Shown piece by piece: positions 8,522 to 16,329 of a stretch of DNA of 34,119 nucleotides (its first letter is position 1; every line of letters begins with the position of its first letter). Below the pieces are notes generated by a model. It did no database searches, was not told the DNA's origin, and worked only from the letters and a program-made list of their open reading frames with translations. The DNA is from Opitutaceae bacterium (GTDB taxonomy: Bacteria > Verrucomicrobiota > Verrucomicrobiia > Opitutales > Opitutaceae). A program made the position numbers and the translations under genes. The DNA lies in NCBI GenBank assembly GCA_016794625.1, contig JAEUGY010000115.1, positions 1-34,119 on the forward strand, read 5' to 3'.

Positions 8522-10129
8522 ATGACACCCCGCTCCCTGATGCCGGCCCGATCTCCGTGGTCTAGACCAACGAGCTTGCGCTGCGGAGCGTCGGGGTTCG
8601 CGGGCTTGCTCCTCCTTGCCTTGTTCTTTGGCGGTGGGTGGGGTTTGTCGGGCGCCGATGCTGCCCGTCGACCCAATATCCTGGTCATTCTGGCGGACGA
8701 CATGGGCATCGGAGATCTCTCCTGTCTGAATCCGCAGAGTGCCTGGAAAACACCGGCGCTCGACCGCCTTGCGCGCGAAGGGCGGATCTTTACCGACGCC
8801 CACTGCGCGTCCGGGGTGTGCACTCCCAGCCGGTATGCCTTGCTCACGGGACGCTACCCGTGGCGGGGGCGCCTGAAACAGGGGGTCTTGCGTGGATATG
8901 ACCCGGCCCTGATTGAGCCGGGGCGCCTGACCGTGCCTGGATTGTTGCGTCAGCACGGATACGTGACGGCGATGGTGGGCAAGTGGCACCTTGGGATCGA
9001 TTGGGTCAAGACCGGCCCGGCCCTCGAAGCCGTGGATTTTAGCCGGCCTTACGGCGGAGGTCCGACCGCGCATGGTTTCGACTCCTTCTTCGGCATCGCA
9101 GCGTCGCTCGACATGCCCGCGTACTATTACATGGAAAACGATCGGGTCGTTCAGGTCCCGAGTGGCCAGGTGGCCGCCAGTCTGAAGCCGCCGATGTGGC
9201 GCGCCGGACCGATCAGCCCGGATTTTCGCCATGAGGATGTGCTGGGACGTTTGGTGGAGCGTTCGCTGTCGTTTCTGGATGAGCGAGCGCAAGCCAAGGA
9301 TGGCAAACCCTTCTTCCTCTATCTGGCGCTCACCGCGCCGCACACTCCGATCGTGCCCACGTCGAAATTTCGCGGGCGAAGCGGGACCAACGCCTACGGA
9401 GACTTTGCGATGGAAGTCGATGCGAGGGTGGGCGAAATCCTGGCCCGACTCGACGCCACCGGCCAGGGCGAGCGGACGTTGGTCATCTTCACCGCGGACA
9501 ATGGATTCGCCCCGGTGGGGAACCTGCCCGAACTCCGCTCGTTCGGTCATGAACCCAGCGCCGGGTTTCGCGGTCACAAGGCTGACCTCTACGAAGGCGG
9601 CACACGGATTCCCTTCCTCGCGCGCTGGCCGGGGGTCGTGCCTGCCGGGACGCGCAGCGGAGCGCTGATCGCCCAGGTGGATTTGCTGGCGACCTGTGCC
9701 GAACTCGTTGGGGCGCGCCTGCCGGATGCCTCCGGTGAGGACAGCGTCAGCCACCTGTCCGCATTGAGCGCGGAATCCGCGACCGCACCCGAGCGCACGC
9801 CGCTCGTGCTGCAGTCGTCGAACGGTTCGTTTGCGATTCGCGAAGGCCGTTGGAAGCTGTGCCTGTGTCCCGGTTCGGGCGGCTGGAGTTACCCGCATCC
9901 CGAGAAAGATGACACCTCGCGGATGCCTCGCTTCCAGCTCTATGATCTGGAGAAGGATCCGGGGGAAACCCGCAACCTGATGGAATCCGAGGTGGAGGTG
10001 GTGCAGCGCCTGGGACGCCGGCTGCGCAGCTACATTGAGTCGGGGCGAAGCACTCCGGGCGCCCCACAGCCGACCGTCCGCGCGGACCCCTGGCCTCAGG
10101 TGGCGTGGATGTCCGAGTTCGGCCCCTGA
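8522..10129 (+). CDS. S1-family sulfatase (arylsulfatase type), exported
   Basis: This 535-residue protein belongs to the formylglycine-dependent sulfatases, which hydrolyse sulfate esters on sugars or aryl groups. Metal-binding residues appear in NILVILADDMG (52-62). The activation motif is CTPSRYALLTGR, with Cys100 expected to be converted to formylglycine. GKWHLG, TAPHTPIVPTSKF and TADNGF follow in the usual order. A hydrophobic segment at about residues 26-43 acts as signal peptide or anchor. The start is uncertain: GTG 8507 (overlapping the previous stop), ATG 8522 and ATG 8540 are all in frame ahead of the hydrophobic segment. Activity needs a formylglycine-generating or anaerobic maturase enzyme encoded elsewhere. 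Its presence suggests the target glycan is sulfated, but the exact substrate is not visible. Confidence 0.92.
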   Translation: MTPRSLMPARSPWSRPTSLRCGASGFAGLLLLALFFGGGWGLSGADAARRPNILVILADDMGIGDLSCLNPQSAWKTPALDRLAREGRIFTDAHCASGVCTPSRYALLTGRYPWRGRLKQGVLRGYDPALIEPGRLTVPGLLRQHGYVTAMVGKWHLGIDWVKTGPALEAVDFSRPYGGGPTAHGFDSFFGIAASLDMPAYYYMENDRVVQVPSGQVAASLKPPMWRAGPISPDFRHEDVLGRLVERSLSFLDERAQAKDGKPFFLYLALTAPHTPIVPTSKFRGRSGTNAYGDFAMEVDARVGEILARLDATGQGERTLVIFTADNGFAPVGNLPELRSFGHEPSAGFRGHKADLYEGGTRIPFLARWPGVVPAGTRSGALIAQVDLLATCAELVGARLPDASGEDSVSHLSALSAESATAPERTPLVLQSSNGSFAIREGRWKLCLCPGSGGWSYPHPEKDDTSRMPRFQLYDLEKDPGETRNLMESEVEVVQRLGRRLRSYIESGRSTPGAPQPTVRADPWPQVAWMSEFGP

Positions 10130-10996
10130 ATGGACCTCGTTACGCGCGCTCTTTACTCGTTCGCCGCCGGTACGCATACTCCGGCGATGCTTCGATATGT
10201 CGGACTCGGTTACCGCCGCTTCGGCATCCAACCCACCAAGTCCCCGCCGCGGGTCAACTGGGAGATCTTTGCTGTCGTCAGCGGGCAGTGTGCGCCCGTG
10301 CTGCCCAAAGAGGAGTCGCCGTTGCTCAAGGCCAACACCCTTTGGGTTTTCCCTCCGGGCAGCGCTCACGGCTGGACCGGCAATGAGCGGCACCGTGCGT
10401 ACATCACCGTCTTCCACTTCGGCGTGGTCCCTCCGCAGTTGGAGGCGGCCGTACGCGAACAGGGTTACCTTGCGCTTCCCCTCGATGCCCCGGAACGCCG
10501 GCGGCTGGTGGCCTTGGCCAAACAGATGCGGCCAGAGTTTCAGCAGCCGACCAACTTTAGCAATCTGATGTACCAAAGCGTGCTGATTGAGCTCGCGCTG
10601 TTGGTGTTGCGCAAACTTCCCATTCTCCAAAAACCGCTTCCACCCAGTCCGGCCAAACGCACGGTGGAGGCGGCGACGGCGTGGTTTGGCGCGAATCTCG
10701 CGTCGACCCCTTCGGTGGCTCAGGTGGCGCGGGAGGTGCACGTCTCCTCCAGTACCTTGCGCCGGATGTTTCGGGAAACGCGACGGGAAAGTCCGGCGCG
10801 GGTGTTTGCCCGGTTAAGGCTGGAGGCGTCGATGAAGTTGATGTCCGAAAGCAGCCTGAAGCTCGAAGAGGTGGCCGCGGAGTGCGGGTATTCCTGTGCG
10901 AGTGACTTTTGCCGATCGTTTCGCAGTGTGATGAAAATCACGCCGGCGGTGTGGCGTCGGACGGTGCTGTCCGGCCCTGGTTACGTTCGCAAATAG
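10130..10996 (+). CDS. AraC-family transcriptional regulator
   Basis: This is a 288-residue cytoplasmic DNA-binding protein. The N-terminal 110 residues look like a cupin-type sensor (WEIFAVVSG, LWVFPPGSAHGW, YITVFHFG). The C-terminus has the two AraC helix-turn-helix units: PSVAQVAREVHVSSSTLRRM (about 195-213) and LKLEEVAAECGYSCASDFCR (about 243-262), followed by FRSVMKITPAVWRR. The ATG abuts the sulfatase stop with no gap, so it is cotranscribed and perhaps translationally coupled. The expected role is local control of the sulfatase unit or of the wider polysaccharide locus in response to a sugar ligand. Confidence 0.92.
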   Translation: MDLVTRALYSFAAGTHTPAMLRYVGLGYRRFGIQPTKSPPRVNWEIFAVVSGQCAPVLPKEESPLLKANTLWVFPPGSAHGWTGNERHRAYITVFHFGVVPPQLEAAVREQGYLALPLDAPERRRLVALAKQMRPEFQQPTNFSNLMYQSVLIELALLVLRKLPILQKPLPPSPAKRTVEAATAWFGANLASTPSVAQVAREVHVSSSTLRRMFRETRRESPARVFARLRLEASMKLMSESSLKLEEVAAECGYSCASDFCRSFRSVMKITPAVWRRTVLSGPGYVRK

Positions 10997-11137
10997 CGGG
11001 GCTGCCGCGAGGGCCCGGCGACCACGGCGTGTTGCCCGTGCCTGAGGGCGCTTCGTTTCGGCAAGAGATGCGCAGGTTCAATTCTTGCCCGAAGGTGTCC
11101 CGGGCGCCAAGAGTAAGGAGATCTTCCCGTCATCGTC

Positions 11138-11587
11138 ATGAATCCTCGATCCCTGCTTTCCCGTTCCTTCCTTCTGACCGGGTGTGTGCGCCTGATGGTC
11201 GTCGCCACCACCTGGTTGTACGCGACCCGGCTGGCCGCAGAAACCAAGCCCGGGAGCTGGGTCGAATTAAAGGCCTATCACTCGGTCATGGCGGCCACGT
11301 TTCATCCCGCCGAAGACGGTAACCTGGAGCCGGTCAAGCAGCGCAGCGGAGAGCTGGCCAGCGTCTCCAAGGCCTGGTTGCAGAGCAAACCCCCGGCCGA
11401 CTTCAACAAGCCGGCGATCCTGGAAAAACTAAAGCTGTTGCAGGCCGAGTCCGCCGCATTGGATACGCTGGTTTCGAGCAAGAAAGCCTCGGATGCGGAG
11501 ATCAAGGCCAGTCTCTTCAAGCTGCATGACCGTTTCCACGAGATCGTCGGCGCCTGCCGCGACGAGGGCAAGGCGGACAAGCACTGA
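11138..11587 (+). CDS. Small exported helical protein, unknown function
   Basis: The protein has 149 residues. It starts with a long signal peptide (about 35 residues, ending ATRLAAE). The mature part is predominantly amphipathic helix: HSVMAATFHPAEDGNLEPVK, a central ASVSKAWLQSKPPADFNKPA, and a last helix with LHDRFHEIVGACRDEG. The overall plan, four helices with His/Met near one end and HDRFHEIVGAC at the other, is reminiscent of four-helix-bundle proteins of the cytochrome b562/c-prime type, but there is no CXXCH haem site. AAGGAG at 11115-11120 lies 17 bases before the ATG, a long but possible spacing. It converges on the minus-strand operon that ends at 11729. No function is assigned. 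Confidence 0.75.
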   Translation: MNPRSLLSRSFLLTGCVRLMVVATTWLYATRLAAETKPGSWVELKAYHSVMAATFHPAEDGNLEPVKQRSGELASVSKAWLQSKPPADFNKPAILEKLKLLQAESAALDTLVSSKKASDAEIKASLFKLHDRFHEIVGACRDEGKADKH

Positions 11588-11728
11588 GATCGGCGGGACG
11601 AGCGCTCTTTGCGAGCGATGGGTCGCGTCGTTCCGGGTGGAGAACCCCGGGCGGATGGCGGTACGTCAGCGCGACGATAGGTCTCGGACCCGCGGCTGAA
11701 CCGAAACGTCGTGCGTTGACGTGTGGCG

Positions 11729-13666
11729 TCAGGGGGCGGCAGACGACGTCACCTGCGGTTCGAGCACAAACTCACAGGTCACGGTCTGCTGGAGCGCGTC
11801 CCCCCGCGGTGGCGGCAGCACCCACTCCAGCGGGTACGCCCGCAACGCGGGGTAGGGGGACCAGTAGCGTTCGGCATCCCGGCCGACGACGAGGGAGGCG
11901 TCGCCTTCGAGCAGGCGAAATCGGATCCGGGTGGCCCTTCCGGTGATGAGCACGGTGCGGGGATCCAGTTGCGTGAAGGTCATGCCCGGATGGTGGATGA
12001 CCGGCTCGATGCCGCGCACTTCCGGACGGGAGCCATGGTAGAAGAGCGTCACGGTCTTGCGCACCCGGTCTTCCCCAAACGTGTGAGTCAGTCGGTAGCC
12101 GACGCCGCCGTAGTGCCAGCTTCGATCCTTCAACTCGCCAGCGGTGGTGACGACGAACGGGCGGACCCCGGAGTCGCCGGATTCGAGGCGCCCATCGAAC
12201 TCATAGAGATTCGTAAAATACCCGTTCTTCGCCTGGTACTCCAGACGCGGGGTCAGAGGACGCAGTCCGGCTGCCTCCGGAAAGTGCATTGGCTCCCAGC
12301 GATGGTACTCGGTTTGGCTCGATGCCTGCAGCATGCCATGCCCGTCGAGCCAGAGGTAACTGAGGGCGCCGCCGCTCGGACGGAACATGTACTTGCTGTC
12401 CGGCCCCTTTGCGATGTCGCGGTACCGGTAGGCGGTGACCGTGGCCATGTAGCGAGCCGTGCGCGTGGTGACGACGTCGAGGGTTTTGAAGTGACGCTGC
12501 CACTCCGGCTGCTGGGACGGCAGGGCGACGACCGGGCGGGTTGCACGGGTCTCAAGCAGCATCGCCAGCGCGAGGTTCTTTGCCTTGGCGAAGGTCGGGT
12601 AGATGCAGGGCGGCTCCTGCATGACCTCGCCGTGGTGCGGACCGTAGTGGACGAGCCCGTCCCGGATGCACGTTCGAAGGAACTCGAGGTTGCGCCAGGC
12701 GGCCATGGGGTAGATGGGGTTCTCGTCCCCGTAGAGTGAGAAGAGCACCTGGCACCCGTCCGAGGTGCCACTCCCGTACACCGTCCACTTGTTGGACCGG
12801 ATCCCCCACGAACCGTCCATGGAACCATCGGGGTAGAGAAAGAGGACGTGGTTGACCAAGGCCCGCTTGACTTCGCGGTCGACCCGCGCGTCGCCCGTCA
12901 GCCGGGCGTAGTAGCCCAGTCCCCACAGCGACATTTCCAGGCTGTAGCCCAGGTCCACGCCCAGCTTGATGTCGTGGCATTTGCCGCCCTCGCCCTGAAT
13001 GAACCCGTCTTCATCCATCTTTGCGATCACCTGATGGGCCAGGGCCCGGGCGCGGAGGCGGTAGATCTCCTTCGGAACGATCTGATGGGTCGCCGCGAGT
13101 GAAGCGGAGGTAGTCGCCACGTAGTTGATGCTGGCAAACTCCGGACTCATGACGCGTGCGAGGTAGTCCGCGGCGCGTTCGATCGAACCGAGCCAACGGG
13201 TGCGTTCTTCCTGCGACAGCGCGGATCCGAGACTCTGGAAGGCGAGGACCAGCATCAGCAATTGGTCCGTCGTCGTGCCGGTCCATTCCTCCGGCGTTTC
13301 CTTCCAGCTTCCGTCGGCCTGCTGCTGCCGCAGAAGCCAGTCGGCGACAGACCGGGCGGCTTGCAGATGCCGGGCCTCCCCGGTCTCCCGATGCAGCCAC
13401 GCGAAAGGCCAGACCGCCTCCGCCGCGCGCGTGTGCAGGACCTGGCAGTGGGGGCAACGCAGGGCGCCGGTATCGGCGGAGCCGCTCGTCGCGACCTGGA
13501 GTGCCTCCATCGTCGTCACCAGTTCGGTGAGGGTCCGACCATATTCCTGACGAAGGGCGATCGTGCCGCCGGCGGGTGCGTCGGCGCGGGCAGGGCCAGC
13601 GGTAAAGGTGGCGGCCAGCAGCAGCGCGGCGGCCGTCAAACCGAGGGAGCGAAGCGAGCGGATCAT
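11729..13666 (-). CDS. Large secreted alpha/alpha-toroid plus beta-sandwich protein, candidate polysaccharide lyase
   Basis: The protein has 645 residues with a clear signal peptide (RSLGLTAAALLLAATFTAGPARA, cleavage near residue 28). The N-terminal two thirds are helix pairs typical of toroid glycan-active enzymes. They include a CPHCQVLHTRAAEAVWPF segment (Cys71, Cys74, His78), GSWKETPEEWTGTTTDQLL, and SINYVATTSASLAATHQIV. The C-terminal third is beta-rich (YHYGG-like turns, VTLFYHGSRPEVRGIEPVIH) and suggests a heparinase II/III-like sandwich (inference from layout only). It is the last gene of the five-gene operon starting at 19022, 39 bases after the hexuronate permease, which fits an enzyme releasing unsaturated or free uronates. 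I do not recognise the exact family. Confidence 0.85.
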   Translation of the reverse strand: MIRSLRSLGLTAAALLLAATFTAGPARADAPAGGTIALRQEYGRTLTELVTTMEALQVATSGSADTGALRCPHCQVLHTRAAEAVWPFAWLHRETGEARHLQAARSVADWLLRQQQADGSWKETPEEWTGTTTDQLLMLVLAFQSLGSALSQEERTRWLGSIERAADYLARVMSPEFASINYVATTSASLAATHQIVPKEIYRLRARALAHQVIAKMDEDGFIQGEGGKCHDIKLGVDLGYSLEMSLWGLGYYARLTGDARVDREVKRALVNHVLFLYPDGSMDGSWGIRSNKWTVYGSGTSDGCQVLFSLYGDENPIYPMAAWRNLEFLRTCIRDGLVHYGPHHGEVMQEPPCIYPTFAKAKNLALAMLLETRATRPVVALPSQQPEWQRHFKTLDVVTTRTARYMATVTAYRYRDIAKGPDSKYMFRPSGGALSYLWLDGHGMLQASSQTEYHRWEPMHFPEAAGLRPLTPRLEYQAKNGYFTNLYEFDGRLESGDSGVRPFVVTTAGELKDRSWHYGGVGYRLTHTFGEDRVRKTVTLFYHGSRPEVRGIEPVIHHPGMTFTQLDPRTVLITGRATRIRFRLLEGDASLVVGRDAERYWSPYPALRAYPLEWVLPPPRGDALQQTVTCEFVLEPQVTSSAAP

Positions 13667-13705
13667 TGGTGGGTGGGAACCGGGGAACAGGGGTGGGGGG
13701 AACCA

Positions 13706-15028
13706 CTAGACTTTTCGAAGAAAGTCGGGCGAAGGACCCTTCGGATTTCGGACCAGGATCAGCACGAGCACGGCGCCGATCAGCGGAACGAGACTCGAGG
13801 CGATGAGGATCGGAGCGAACGAGTAACGATCGGCGATCCACCCGATGAGGTAGGTGGAGCCGATGGTCAGGATGCCGGCGGAGGTGCCGCAGAGGCCGCT
13901 GACGGTGGCGACGGTGCGCGATTGGTAGAGGTCCACCGGCAGCACGAGGGCGATGGTGGAATAGCAGGCGTAGGAAAACGTGGCGATGGCGAAGCAGCCG
14001 GCGATGGCAAACAGGCTCGACATGTAGACAGCGGGAATGAGCGCGAGCATGCCGATCCCCCCGAAGACCACCACCAGCTTGCGGGCTCGGCCCACCGGCC
14101 AGCCCCGGCTGATCAACCAGCTCGAGAACCCACCGCCGGAGAAGTTGCCGAGGTCGGCAGCGATAAAGGGTATCCAAAATGCGATGAGGGTCGATTCCGG
14201 TTTGAAGCCCTTGGAGACCAGAAAAATCATGAACCAGTCGGCGATGAAGAACCAGACCGGATCGGTGAAGGCCCGGGCGATGATCGTACCCCACGTTTGA
14301 GGCAGGCGCAGCAGAGCGGAAAGTCGGGGCGGGGGAGACGCGGGGTCGGTCGGCTTGTCCTCGACCCGGTCGGCGAGAATCAGACGCCGTTCATCCTCGC
14401 CCAGACGCGGGTGGACCTCCGGGGGGTAGTACAGTAGGCGCCAGGCGATCAACCAGAGAAAACCGAGCAGGCCGGTGATCAGGAAGGCCGGCCTCCACCC
14501 GCCGAACTGGTGATAAAGCCAGATGACAAGCGCGGGGGCGATGGCGGCTCCGATCGAGGAACCGCTGTCGAACAACGCTACGGCCCAACCCCGCTCGTGC
14601 CGGGGGAACCACTCGGAGACCGCCTTGGTGGCGGCCGGCCAGTTGGCGGATTCACCGAGTCCCAGGAGAAACCGAAAGCCAATGAAACTGCGCAGTCCAC
14701 CGGCGAGGGAGGTCAGCATTGCGACGACCGAGTAACACGTGACGGTAATGGTCAGTCCGAGGCGCGTTCCGACCCGGTCCATGACCCGCCCGAGCACGGT
14801 TTGACCAATCGAATAGGCGACGCGAAAGGCGATGACGATGAGTGCGTAGTCCTCGTTCGTCCACCGGTACTCCTCCTTCAGGAATGGGGCGAGAGCGGAG
14901 AGCGTCTGCCGGTCGATGTAGTTGATGACCGTCGACGCGAACAGCAGCCCGCCGATCCACCAACGCAACCGGTGGATGGGTCGGAGGACCCGCAGTCCCG
15001 GGATGGGCGCACGGTCTGGGGTCATCAT
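13706..15028 (-). CDS. MFS hexuronate-type transporter (anion:cation symporter family, ExuT-like)
   Basis: This is a 440-residue inner-membrane protein with about 12 hydrophobic segments. The family signature NYIDRQTLSALAPFLKEEY (about 36-54) follows the first helix. GLGESANWPAATKAVSEWFP (about 123-142) is the conserved ACS-family loop, and the GWAVALFDSGSSIGAAIAP helix comes next. These are features of the ExuT/GarP branch, which imports galacturonate, glucuronate or related sugar acids with protons. The start overlaps the stop of the upstream gene by four bases; a second ATG three bases downstream is an equally good start. Its place in an operon with a GH28-like enzyme supports uronate uptake. 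Confidence 0.9.
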   Translation of the reverse strand: MMTPDRAPIPGLRVLRPIHRLRWWIGGLLFASTVINYIDRQTLSALAPFLKEEYRWTNEDYALIVIAFRVAYSIGQTVLGRVMDRVGTRLGLTITVTCYSVVAMLTSLAGGLRSFIGFRFLLGLGESANWPAATKAVSEWFPRHERGWAVALFDSGSSIGAAIAPALVIWLYHQFGGWRPAFLITGLLGFLWLIAWRLLYYPPEVHPRLGEDERRLILADRVEDKPTDPASPPPRLSALLRLPQTWGTIIARAFTDPVWFFIADWFMIFLVSKGFKPESTLIAFWIPFIAADLGNFSGGGFSSWLISRGWPVGRARKLVVVFGGIGMLALIPAVYMSSLFAIAGCFAIATFSYACYSTIALVLPVDLYQSRTVATVSGLCGTSAGILTIGSTYLIGWIADRYSFAPILIASSLVPLIGAVLVLILVRNPKGPSPDFLRKV

Positions 15029-16272
15029 GGCTTGGCCGAGGCCGACACGTGGTGGTAGTAGGCGGCGAGGAACCGCAGGGCGAACGCGGTGCCGATGTCA
15101 CGGTGGTGTAGCCGCAGGAGCGGTCCGCGGGCGCTGGTTCGCAGGTTGAAGAAGCCCCCGGCGAGATTGGGATCGGGGTGGGTCGCAGGATAACGATTCG
15201 CCAGCACCCACTGGAGTGAACGCTCAAGCGGTTGCTCGAATCCCTCTCCCGCACCCAGCTGGATCAGGCGCAGCCAGAGCAGGCCCGCAAAGGCGACGGT
15301 CGACCCGGAGGGCGAGTTCTCCGTCGCGGTGCCGTTCAGGAAGTTCTCGTAGTAGATTGTGCCATTCTTTTTCTGGAGCTTGGTGTAGAAGACGAGCGTC
15401 CGGCGGGCGGCGGCGAGATAGCGGGGATCCCGGGTCAGCTCATAGCCTTCCAGCAGGGACTCCGCATACCAGAGATTGAAGCGCGGATGCAGGCGTCCGC
15501 GGGAGGCGTCGTTGGGCGTGAATTCCATCCAGAGACCTTCTGGCCCCTGTTTGGCGACGAGACTGTCGCACACGGCAAGGAAGACCTCACGATAGCGGGT
15601 GTCACCGGTGTGGAGATACATGTCCTTGTAGAGGGAGCCTTCATTGTTTGGACGGGCGACGTCGGTCAGGACCTGTTGCTTCTTTTCCGGCCAGAATGGA
15701 CTCCGTTCGGTCAGGACCTCACCGGAGTCCGGATCGACCGCGTCATAGAAGACTCCCTGCGCCGGAACGTAGAGATGGCGCAGCATCCACGCGCCCGCGC
15801 GCGTCGAGACATCCGCGTAGCGGGGATCGCCGGTCAGACGGGAGAGCGCAAACAACCCAGCCGTGCCGTCGGAGACGGTGGCAAAGATGATGTTATTGAT
15901 GCCGGCACCGTGGATGGCGCGGACCATGCCCTTGAGTTTCGGGTGGTCGGTGATCTCGAGACTGATCCACCAGTTGCCGGCGTCGCGCGCCCGCTGCAGG
16001 AGATGCGGGTCGCCCGTGATTTTGTGGGCCTCGACCAGACCGAGGATGATCTGACCCGTGTGCCAGGCCGGTTCGTACGGGGCCCACTGCCCGGTGAGCA
16101 GGTCGTAGTCGCAACGCGACTGACCGGAAGGGTCGAGCAACGCGTTGGCGGCGTAGGTGCCGCCGGTCGCAATCGCTTCGCGCAGCCGTGCGGAGAGGAC
16201 GTCCGGGCTGGCCGAAGCAAGCCGGGTGCACGCGACCAGCAGGAACAGGGAGGAGAGGCAGCGCAGATGCAT
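15025..16272 (-). CDS. Secreted toroid-like glycan-active protein, possible lipoprotein
   Basis: The protein has 415 residues. The N-terminus, CLSSLFLLVAC with Cys15, fits a lipobox (L-V-A-C), so it may be a lipid-anchored protein rather than a free periplasmic one. The mature part consists of repeated helix pairs with WHTGQIILGLVEAHKITGDP, a GAGINNIIFATVSDGTAGLF segment, a GDPRYA repeat seen several times, and a C-terminal HHRDIGTAFALRFLAAYYHH. This is an alpha/alpha-barrel signature, as in GH88/GH105 or toroid lyases, but I cannot assign the family or the catalytic residues. It overlaps the permease gene by four bases and follows the phosphoesterase gene by 57 bases. Confidence 0.82.
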   Translation of the reverse strand: MHLRCLSSLFLLVACTRLASASPDVLSARLREAIATGGTYAANALLDPSGQSRCDYDLLTGQWAPYEPAWHTGQIILGLVEAHKITGDPHLLQRARDAGNWWISLEITDHPKLKGMVRAIHGAGINNIIFATVSDGTAGLFALSRLTGDPRYADVSTRAGAWMLRHLYVPAQGVFYDAVDPDSGEVLTERSPFWPEKKQQVLTDVARPNNEGSLYKDMYLHTGDTRYREVFLAVCDSLVAKQGPEGLWMEFTPNDASRGRLHPRFNLWYAESLLEGYELTRDPRYLAAARRTLVFYTKLQKKNGTIYYENFLNGTATENSPSGSTVAFAGLLWLRLIQLGAGEGFEQPLERSLQWVLANRYPATHPDPNLAGGFFNLRTSARGPLLRLHHRDIGTAFALRFLAAYYHHVSASAKP

Positions 16273-16329
16273 GGAAGGGGGAAAACGAGTGGGTGGTGAT
16301 GACGTGGCCTGCGGACCGCGCGGAGCGGT

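Noticed and set aside
8495..10741. A 748-codon open frame antisense to the sulfatase and AraC genes
   Set aside because: It spans two well-supported genes on the other strand and its composition is basic and repetitive with no recognisable motif.
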